A DNA stretch of 36,970 bases from an uncultured Flavobacteriales bacterium (GTDB taxonomy: Bacteria; Bacteroidota; Bacteroidia; Flavobacteriales_D; Sanyastnellaceae): NCBI GenBank assembly GCA_913041135.1, contig CAJWIF010000009.1, positions 1 to 36,970 of the forward strand, written 5' to 3'. Numbering within the stretch: position 1 is the stretch's first letter; the number at the start of each line of letters is the position of its first letter. The notes under the pieces are model-generated. The model was not told the DNA's origin, searched no databases, and saw only the letters and a program-made list of their open reading frames with translations. Made by a program: the position numbers and the translations under genes. This document shows positions 31,324 through 36,970 of this stretch, one piece after another.

Positions 31324-32412
31324 TCAATCGCGAATCCGGCTGAACTTTAATGCGTGCAGCATCCATCGAGGAAGCGATTCATCAGCACCGCGTTTTTGAA
31401 CATCCAGAAACAAACCCCATTTCTCGATAATCGGAATTTTGTAGACTTCAATCATTTCCAACCAACATTCGTCGGGATCGTCGATGTAAGTGCAGTGGAC
31501 TTTAGTTTCACCCATTCCAATGGCGTCTGCAGTGTCGCAGCGGAATCCAAACCCTTCTGCAGATAAGGTTTTACCGAGTGTTTCCATACCGCGAACATCG
31601 AAGCCGAGATGAGCAAACCCCGTATCGCACCAAATGCGGTCTTCGAAAATAAATCGGCCTGAGCGGTCTTTCGCTTGTATCAGCTCGATAAAGGTCCGAC
31701 CGGTCAGTGGCCCAAACCCGCCGGATCCTGGGTTGGGCTGCGTCAAGCGCACACGGCGGTAGTTTTCAGAACCATAAGGGCGGTGTGACCAATCACTTTG
31801 TACGGCAGTCTCATCGTACAGAACTTCACTGTAGCCGAGGGTGGTCGCGTACAATTTTAGTGAGGTTTCCATGTCAGAAACACCGATTGTACACCCCAAT
31901 ACGCCTCCCGATGCATGGCCTGTTTTAGCAAAGGAATCTGAAGCCTCTAAAATTTGAAAAACATTGCCGTCCGAATCGTTCAAGAAGAAGGTGGGGTCAC
32001 CCCAAGGGGTGGTGGTGAGTTTATCGTCACAATTCACATCATCGAATTGAAGCGCGTGCTTGTGCATTCGGACAATGTCCTTCGTTTTCATTTGAACCAC
32101 TGCAATTCCAAGATCACCTAAGCCGATCTCCCATGAAGCCGGTTTAGGCTCAAAAGAAGTTGGCTGCAATACTTCAAATGCGCAGCCTCCTTGGAGGTTC
32201 AGCACCATACTTGCTCGCTTGAGAATGGTCTCACCTCGCGTGTGACTGTCCATCAACGGAGCTTCCTGTACCGAATCAAAAAAGGGGATGTCCATTCCGA
32301 AGAGTTGACGGTACAATCGCAGAGACCGATCCATGTCGGTCACGGCTATACCGATGTGCTGCATTCCTTGAATGCGATGCGAATTGCTAGATCGGTTGGC
32401 AGTTTGGCTCAT
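31324..32412 (-). CDS. Two-domain VOC (glyoxalase/dioxygenase superfamily) protein
   Basis: This 362-residue protein is built of two vicinal-oxygen-chelate units: the first (about 16-155) opens MQHIGIAVTDMDRSLRLYRQLFG, the second (about 168-325) opens VLGCTIGVSDMETSLKLYATTLG. Potential metal ligands are H19 and E152-region in the first, and the FAHLGFDV His and WLEMIEVY Glu in the second. It does not show the C-terminal pattern of 4-hydroxyphenylpyruvate dioxygenase. Candidate roles (epimerase, lyase, ring-cleavage dioxygenase) cannot be separated. A 30-residue basic tail (GADESLPRWMLHALKFSRIRD) follows the second unit. It lies 12 bases after the acyltransferase gene in the same direction. 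Confidence 0.85.
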   Translation of the reverse strand: MSQTANRSSNSHRIQGMQHIGIAVTDMDRSLRLYRQLFGMDIPFFDSVQEAPLMDSHTRGETILKRASMVLNLQGGCAFEVLQPTSFEPKPASWEIGLGDLGIAVVQMKTKDIVRMHKHALQFDDVNCDDKLTTTPWGDPTFFLNDSDGNVFQILEASDSFAKTGHASGGVLGCTIGVSDMETSLKLYATTLGYSEVLYDETAVQSDWSHRPYGSENYRRVRLTQPNPGSGGFGPLTGRTFIELIQAKDRSGRFIFEDRIWCDTGFAHLGFDVRGMETLGKTLSAEGFGFRCDTADAIGMGETKVHCTYIDDPDECWLEMIEVYKIPIIEKWGLFLDVQKRGADESLPRWMLHALKFSRIRD

Positions 32413-32424
32413 CTAAAATCAATG

Positions 32425-33753
32425 TTATTCAGAAGTCACGCTTCGAATGGCGTGCACGTAGTTGGACCAAATCTGCTTCGACGTGGGGTCATTCCAAACC
32501 TTTCGTGCCTGTACCATCCCTTTCCAGTCGAGATACAAACCATACCAAAACCCTGCGATTCGGCTTCCTACTATATTGAAGGTATACCAGCCAAACATAG
32601 CTGTCCAGCTCCATCCGTCGCTAAAAGCACCGACAATCAACGCGACAGCAAAAGATTGAATCCACCAATAAATGGGGAACAAAAACATGCTAGTCGACAT
32701 TTTGAATGTGCTCATGAAGGCCACTTCTTTGACTCGTTTTTGGCTTTGTTTTTGGATGACAAAGGCTAAGGGAAAGGACGGAAGACCACCGATAAAAGCA
32801 AGGGGAGCGAGTAACCAGGTAAACCACTTGGATGACCTGCTGGAATGTTCGTCCAGACTCAGGTCTTCGGGTCGTGCTGCGTCAAGAATTCCCGAGGCAT
32901 TCAGCTGCTGATGTGCTTCTTCGATGCCCTTCCAGTCGGATGCTTTCAGCGAACGGAATCGCATCATAAGTCGTTGAGCATCAAACCATTCGTCGTTCGT
33001 AAGCTCAGTGGTTCGCATGGCGCGAACAAAGTCAATGAGCATGGGATAGCGTTCTTCCGGCTGAAGGTTGACCATGAGGTTGTCCAAGGCCGAATAAATG
33101 CGAGCCAAAAAGGTTTTTTGGTCGAATTCTCCGGTTTCTGAATCAAAGAGATCCTTGAAAACGATGGGTGTTCCAACGCGGTATCGAAGTCTGCGCTGCA
33201 TGGCGTCAGCTTGCTCGTAGTCAATGCCTACGGGCAACAGAACCAGATTGTCCATCTCGGGATTACGCCGCAACGACAGTGCGACCATATCGGCGACACC
33301 TCGTTTCAAGGGACGCAGCGTTTTCATTGCTTGGTGGTTCCCTTCGGGGAAAAGCCCAATGGTGGATCCTATACTCAGCCGATCAACGCAGATTTCAAAA
33401 ATTCTTTGGTTTCGTTCTTTGGCATCACTCAGTCGATCACGCTGCCGAAAAATGGGCATTTGATTGAAACTGAAGAGCAACTTTCGAATGAGCGGCTTTT
33501 TGAAAATATCTGCGCGTGTGAGCCAATGAATTTGATGGTTCGCAGCGAGCACACAGCTAATGAGGGGGTCCATCAATCCGTTTTGATGGTTCGAGACCAT
33601 GATCATCGGAACATTCGTGCCGGGGATCAGGTCGCTGCCCTCAGCACCCTCCATTCGATGGAAACGCGAAACAGCAGACCGGACGAGCTGGATGGCAAGG
33701 CTATAGCCCACATAGGTTTTCTGAACCGGAGGTTCGTGAAATGTCTTCTTCAC
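32425..33753 (-). CDS. Glycerolipid acyltransferase, PlsC-like with long C-terminal membrane region
   Basis: This 442-residue protein has the LPLAT/PlsC fold in its first 230 residues: SNHQNGLMDPL gives H56-x5-D62, and GLFPEGN (133-139) is the substrate-phosphate motif. The H-x5-D spacing, instead of H-x4-D, is the arrangement I recall from yeast Gpt2/Sct1-type glycerol-3-phosphate acyltransferases, so it may act at the sn-1 rather than the sn-2 position (inference). The C-terminal half carries two to three hydrophobic stretches (about 315-330 and 350-395). It starts with GTG at 33753, overlapping the pheT stop as GTGA, and runs 12 bases ahead of the VOC gene. Confidence 0.85.
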   Translation of the reverse strand: MKKTFHEPPVQKTYVGYSLAIQLVRSAVSRFHRMEGAEGSDLIPGTNVPMIMVSNHQNGLMDPLISCVLAANHQIHWLTRADIFKKPLIRKLLFSFNQMPIFRQRDRLSDAKERNQRIFEICVDRLSIGSTIGLFPEGNHQAMKTLRPLKRGVADMVALSLRRNPEMDNLVLLPVGIDYEQADAMQRRLRYRVGTPIVFKDLFDSETGEFDQKTFLARIYSALDNLMVNLQPEERYPMLIDFVRAMRTTELTNDEWFDAQRLMMRFRSLKASDWKGIEEAHQQLNASGILDAARPEDLSLDEHSSRSSKWFTWLLAPLAFIGGLPSFPLAFVIQKQSQKRVKEVAFMSTFKMSTSMFLFPIYWWIQSFAVALIVGAFSDGWSWTAMFGWYTFNIVGSRIAGFWYGLYLDWKGMVQARKVWNDPTSKQIWSNYVHAIRSVTSE

Positions 33754-36242
33754 CTGAGTTTGGCTCCTGTAAGGTTCGTAATCGACTCAAGAATACGTTG
33801 AACGCATTGATCGATGCGTTTGTCTGTGAGTGTTTTTCTCTCGTCTTGCAAAGTCAGAGATATCGCATAAGAAACTTGGTTGGCATCCAGTTTATCGCCT
33901 TCATAGACGTCGAATAATCCAACCCGCTTTAACAGGTGCTTTTCGGCTTGCCAAGCCGCATCGCGAATGGCTCCGAACGACGTTCCTTTCTCCAACAGCA
34001 GGGATAAATCACGGCGGACGCTCGGGAACTTAGGGAGATCCTTTGCTTGGATTGTGCTGCGACTGGAAACCATGAGCAAAGGCTCCAGAAGAAAATCGGC
34101 CCAAAAGACAGCCTGTTGCACATCGCACAACGCTGTGACTTGGGGATTGACAACGCCCATACGGCCTAACCGTATATCTCCTTTGTAAAGGTCGATACCA
34201 TCGGATAAAACACCTGTGTTGGCTACGGTTTCAGTGCGGCCTTGAATCCCGAGAGCATCTAAAATCGTGACGGCTTCTTCCTTTAATTGATAAAAATCCA
34301 CTGAACCCGTGTCCTGGTTCCAGTTTTCTGGATTGGTTCGTCCTGTCATCCACAAGGAAAGCCTCTCGGTTTCTTCAAAATGTGTGGTCAAATCGGAAGC
34401 GTCGGAATCCTTTCCCGAATGCCTCCGGTACGTTCTGCCGAGTTCGAACAACCGCAAATCGGGATGCTGGAAGTTTCTGTTACGCGCAATCGCTTCCAAT
34501 CCTTGAAAAAGGAGAGATTGGCGCATAGCGCCCAAATCGGCACTCAACGGATTGAGCAAAGCAATGTGATCCTTTGCGTTGATCTCTTCATCTGATAAAT
34601 CGTTGATCAAGGCCTCCGCATAGGACAACTTGGTCATGGAATTGCTTATAATCTCTTGAAACCCTCTTCCTACCAAGGTGTTGGCAATTTGATTCCGAAA
34701 CCGTTCCGCGTTCACTTCTCCACGAACCTGCATGGCGGATGAAATGCGCTTCGGCATGGGGATCTTGTCGAAGCCATGGATGCGCAAAATTTCTTCAACG
34801 AGGTCGGCTGGCCGCGTTACATCTCGGCGGTAGGCGGGAACGCTCACGGTGATGCCTTTTTCGTTCTGTGCGGTCGTCTCGATATCCAAGTCTTTTAAGA
34901 TGTCCAGAACGCGCTTTTTGTCCAATTCAATTCCAACCATTGTGGTGAGGTATGCCCAGTCAAGCGCAATGTTTGAGGCAATCGGCAGTGCCAGTCCTTC
35001 AACCTCGATCAATTTAGCTGGATCTGCTCCAGACCACGATTCGAGAAGGAATGCGGCACGCTCTAAGGCGTTGCGAACTGAAAGGGGATCTACGCCGCGC
35101 TCGAATCGAAAAGAGGCATCGGTTGATAGTCCATGACGCCTCGCCATTTTGCGGACAACAATAGGGTCAAAACAAGCTGACTCCAATAAAACGCGGTGTG
35201 TAGAATCACTTACGCCGCTGTCTTGGCCTCCGTATACACCGGCTAAGCAAAGCGCTTTGTCTGTGTCTGCGATGACCATGTCATCTCCATGTAGTGCTCG
35301 CTCAACACCATCCAAGGTCGTGAGTTTTTCACCCTTCGCGGCTCTCCGCACGTGGACTTCCCCGCCAGCAATTGAGTCAGCATCAAAGGCGTGCAAGGGC
35401 TGTCCCATTTCATGAAGGACATAATTCGTCGCGTCTACTACATTGTTCTGAGGAGCAATGCCGATGGCTCGGAGCCTACGTTGAACTTTCACAGGGGAAG
35501 GACCAACCGCAATGCCATCTAAAAGCAATCCGTAATAGGCAGCACATCCTTCAGGATAATCTACGAATAGCTTGATTTCCCCAGAATTGGATGCGGCAGC
35601 CAAGGGCCTGGATTCCGGTAACACGATGCCTTCAGTATCTTCTTGGCATCCTTCGACGGTTCCATGGAGTAGCCCCGCTCTTAAATCACGCGCAACTCCC
35701 CAGTGGCTCATACCATCAGTCCGGTTAGGAGTGAGTCCGATTTCTAAGACGTGATCGACCTGAATGGCGTAAACGTCCGCTGCGATTGTTCCAGGGTTCC
35801 ACGTTGGCTCCAATTCGATGATGCCGTCGTGGCATTCACCAACTCCAATCTCGTCTTCCGAACAGAGCATTCCCAATGACGCTTGACCTCGGATTTTTCC
35901 TTTTTTGATTGGGAAAGGCTCTCCCTTTGTCGGGTGCAAAGTCGCTCCCACTTGTGCCACGATGACATGCAAACCGGCCCGGGCATTTGCTGCGCCACAA
36001 ACGATTTGGAGGGGTTCTTCACTCCCGATATTCACATGGCACAACTGAAGGCGGTCAGCATCGGGATGCTTTTCACAGGAATCTATTCGACCCACAATGA
36101 GTCCTCTGAGCCCACCGGGGACATCGTCCACGGATTCAATGCCCTCAACTTCTAAACCGGTTGCCGTCAAGACAGCCGCTGCGTCTTCGGCAGACTTGTT
36201 GTTTGGGAGCAATTCTTGCAGCCAACGGTATGAAATTTTCAT
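33750..36242 (-). CDS. pheT: Phenylalanyl-tRNA synthetase, beta subunit
   Basis: This 830-residue beta subunit of the (alpha-beta)2 enzyme charges tRNA-Phe. The domains in order are: N-terminal MKISYRWLQELLP, the EMAP-II-like tRNA-binding domain (about 40-150; LQLCHVNIG, QIVCGAANARAG, MLCSEDEIG), the B3/B4 editing domain (about 210-385), B5 (about 405-475), the catalytic-like core, and the C-terminal FDX-ACB anticodon-binding domain (about 735-830; FPSVRRDLSLLL). Length and order are normal. pheS is not in the window. The ATG at 36242 is clear. The acyltransferase gene is coupled to its stop. Confidence 0.97.
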   Translation of the reverse strand: MKISYRWLQELLPNNKSAEDAAAVLTATGLEVEGIESVDDVPGGLRGLIVGRIDSCEKHPDADRLQLCHVNIGSEEPLQIVCGAANARAGLHVIVAQVGATLHPTKGEPFPIKKGKIRGQASLGMLCSEDEIGVGECHDGIIELEPTWNPGTIAADVYAIQVDHVLEIGLTPNRTDGMSHWGVARDLRAGLLHGTVEGCQEDTEGIVLPESRPLAAASNSGEIKLFVDYPEGCAAYYGLLLDGIAVGPSPVKVQRRLRAIGIAPQNNVVDATNYVLHEMGQPLHAFDADSIAGGEVHVRRAAKGEKLTTLDGVERALHGDDMVIADTDKALCLAGVYGGQDSGVSDSTHRVLLESACFDPIVVRKMARRHGLSTDASFRFERGVDPLSVRNALERAAFLLESWSGADPAKLIEVEGLALPIASNIALDWAYLTTMVGIELDKKRVLDILKDLDIETTAQNEKGITVSVPAYRRDVTRPADLVEEILRIHGFDKIPMPKRISSAMQVRGEVNAERFRNQIANTLVGRGFQEIISNSMTKLSYAEALINDLSDEEINAKDHIALLNPLSADLGAMRQSLLFQGLEAIARNRNFQHPDLRLFELGRTYRRHSGKDSDASDLTTHFEETERLSLWMTGRTNPENWNQDTGSVDFYQLKEEAVTILDALGIQGRTETVANTGVLSDGIDLYKGDIRLGRMGVVNPQVTALCDVQQAVFWADFLLEPLLMVSSRSTIQAKDLPKFPSVRRDLSLLLEKGTSFGAIRDAAWQAEKHLLKRVGLFDVYEGDKLDANQVSYAISLTLQDERKTLTDKRIDQCVQRILESITNLTGAKLR

Positions 36243-36263
36243 TGCAATTCAGGTTCAACGCAG

Positions 36264-36271
36264 TAAAGTTA
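36264..36271 (-). promoter_or_regulatory. Possible -7 box TAACTTTA of pheT
   Basis: There is one mismatch to TAnnTTTG, and the box ends 21 bases before the pheT ATG. The region 36243-36404 between pheT and the tRNA is divergent and must hold promoters for both. The -33 is weak, and no leader peptide with a Phe run or attenuator is evident. Confidence 0.35.
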
Positions 36272-36356
36272 GTAGGTCTCAAGGGCTAGACCACAATGAA
36301 GTGCACTTTTGGTTTAGAGAATTTCAAATCACGCTGTGGCAAATTAGAAAGTTGAG

Positions 36357-36364
36357 TAACTTCG
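36357..36364 (+). promoter_or_regulatory. Possible -7 box TAACTTCG of tRNA-Pro
   Basis: There is one mismatch to TAnnTTTG, with TGTG 18 bases upstream (one mismatch to TTTG). Transcription would start about 35 bases before the tRNA. A small hairpin (ATCAC/GTGAT, 36374-36388) lies in this leader. Confidence 0.35.
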
Positions 36365-36404
36365 CCCTCCGTTTATCACATCGCGTGATGAATGAAACAA
36401 ACAT

Positions 36405-36480
36405 CGGGATGTAGCTCAGTTGGTAGAGTACGCGTCTGGGGGACGTGTGGTCGCTGGTTCAAGTCCAGTCATCCCGACCA
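36405..36480 (+). tRNA. tRNA-Pro (anticodon GGG), CCA encoded
   Basis: The 76 bases fold as a full cloverleaf: acceptor CGGGATG with CATCCCG, D-arm GCTC/GAGT, anticodon stem CGCGT/ACGTG with loop CTGGGGG, and T-arm CTGG/CCAG around TTCAAGT. The anticodon GGG is at 36438-36440 and reads CCC and CCU proline codons. The discriminator A and CCA end are genomically encoded. Confidence 0.97.
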
Positions 36481-36484
36481 ATGA

Positions 36485-36512
36485 ATCCCGGAGTGAGAGC
36501 TCCGGGATCTTT
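36485..36512 (+). terminator. Hairpin terminator after tRNA-Pro
   Basis: A perfect 9-bp inverted repeat, ATCCCGGAG / CTCCGGGAT, surrounds a 6-base loop and is followed by CTTTA. It lies 4 bases after the CCA end. The U-run is short, so it may act as a processing or stability stem as much as a terminator. Confidence 0.6.
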
Positions 36513-36531
36513 ACCACATTCGGAATCAACC

Positions 36532-36897
36532 ATGGATTACGCATTCGAAAACCAGTGGGTCCGACTCGAAAAATTGATGGAGGCTCGATTTGGAGAGCCA
36601 CCCGATTTGACCACGATGGTATTTACCGTGGGGTTGCAGGAATGCGCCCAGGGGTATCAACCGTTTAAAAAAGATGAGAAATTGGAGGTGATGCATGTGG
36701 GCATTTGCACGCTCCTAGCTCCAATGGGGTATTACGAAGAGGTGCGTCAGGACGACGATGGATGGCCTCATTTTAAGCAATTGCAACCCATACCTGCGGT
36801 CACAGAACAAGAACAAGAGTTGCTCATGCGCCGCGCTCTTGTTGAATATTTCTCCGCTTGGATTGAAGGAGACGAAAAGGCGGAAAAACAGAAGTAA
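36532..36897 (+). CDS. Conserved hypothetical protein (Bacteroidota type)
   Basis: This 121-residue soluble, acidic protein starts MDYAFENQWVRLEKLMEARFG and has a hydrophobic central helix (TTMVFTVGLQECAQG), a LEVMHVGICTLL helix, then YYEEVRQDDDGWPHF and a Glu/Lys-rich helical end (EQEQELLMRRALVEYF). No known domain or catalytic motif is recognised. I believe similar small proteins occur in other Bacteroidota, but from memory only. The ATG at 36532 is preferred: the frame continues upstream, but that part overlaps the tRNA. It is 51 bases after the tRNA and converges on the fragment at the window end. Confidence 0.72.
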   Translation: MDYAFENQWVRLEKLMEARFGEPPDLTTMVFTVGLQECAQGYQPFKKDEKLEVMHVGICTLLAPMGYYEEVRQDDDGWPHFKQLQPIPAVTEQEQELLMRRALVEYFSAWIEGDEKAEKQK

Positions 36898-36912
36898 TCT
36901 GCTTCGTGTGGA

Positions 36913-36970
36913 TCACTCAATGAAGATCGTGGCCTCGTTGGTGAGTTCTTCTTCAATCTTAATTAGTCCG
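36913..36970 (-). CDS. C-terminal tail of a minus-strand gene (partial)
   Basis: On the minus strand the last 18 codons before a TGA at 36915-36913 read GLIKIEEELTNEATIFIE. The frame enters from beyond the window end. It stops 15 bases from the convergent hypothetical gene, as is common in this dense region. Too little is visible to name it, and it might not be a real gene. Confidence 0.4.
   Translation of the reverse strand, partial: GLIKIEEELTNEATIFIE

Noticed and set aside
31324-32412. Identity as 4-hydroxyphenylpyruvate dioxygenase
   Set aside because: The two-VOC layout and length are similar, but the conserved C-terminal dioxygenase pattern is absent, so only the superfamily is named.
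33211-33801. 196-residue plus-strand open frame
   Set aside because: It is antisense to the acyltransferase, with no family resemblance.
36374-36388. ATCAC/GTGAT hairpin upstream of the tRNA as a regulatory element
   Set aside because: A 5-bp stem without further support is expected by chance.
1-36970. CRISPR arrays, insertion sequences, prophage, integrated islands or long repeats
   Set aside because: No direct-repeat arrays, transposase, integrase or terminal repeats were seen on either strand. The tRNA-Pro gene shows no duplicated 3' end within the window.

Overview
The window reads as a piece of the core chromosome of a Bacteroidota bacterium, most likely close to Flavobacteriales or Cryomorphaceae-type marine lineages. 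This is inferred from: a surface protein ending in a type IX secretion (type B, CHU_C) sorting domain; a CarboxypepD_reg-like/DUF5686 outer-membrane protein; a DUF3109 protein; the gene order pdxA, DUF177, rpmF, fabH, accB, accC; an absence of clear Shine-Dalgarno sequences; and repeated TAnnTTTG-type -7 boxes, the Bacteroidota housekeeping promoter signature. Gene density is very high, no non-genic stretch reaches 300 bases, and I see no insertion sequence, phage, CRISPR array or integrated island.

Layout. 1-5257, minus strand: a radical SAM/SPASM enzyme, a YbhN-like membrane protein, a cystathionine gamma-synthase/lyase, kynurenine 3-monooxygenase, and the start of an exported protein that leaves the window. 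5328-9336, plus strand: DUF3109 and an OmpA/PD40 envelope protein, then a tightly overlapping panD / YbhN-like / rfaE2 operon closed by a strong symmetric terminator. 9379-14358, minus strand: pdxA, DUF177 and rpmF, then (after a terminator) fabH, accB and accC, the entry into fatty-acid synthesis. 14411-17755, plus strand: a 908-residue type IX-secreted protein and riboflavin synthase. 17731-22832, minus strand: kdsD, tatC, a DUF5686 protein and lptB, an envelope group whose last gene overlaps ribE tail to tail. 22950-25148, plus strand: recQ. 25156-28810, minus strand: a large outer-membrane TolB-like/barrel protein and a half-size TauE/SafE transporter. 28832-29500, plus strand: an MBL-fold hydrolase. 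29503-36242, minus strand: pheT, a glycerolipid acyltransferase, a two-domain VOC protein, and a PhoB/PhoR-type two-component pair. 36405-36970: tRNA-Pro(GGG), a conserved hypothetical gene, and the tail of one further minus-strand reading frame.

Functionally, most genes serve envelope building and its precursors. Fatty-acid initiation (accBC, fabH), acyl transfer (PlsC-like), LPS parts and export (kdsD, rfaE2, lptB), protein export (tatC, T9SS client), and several outer-membrane proteins are all here, along with cofactor genes for riboflavin, pyridoxal phosphate and pantothenate.

I found no clear new multi-gene system. The points most worth a second look are the near-constant 4-6 base spacing between -7-like boxes and start codons (suggesting leaderless mRNAs), a RecQ that has lost its zinc cysteines, a giant outer-membrane protein with a degenerate peptidase-like domain, a radical SAM/YbhN pair of unknown job, and an exported protein with poly-G tracts coupled to kmo.
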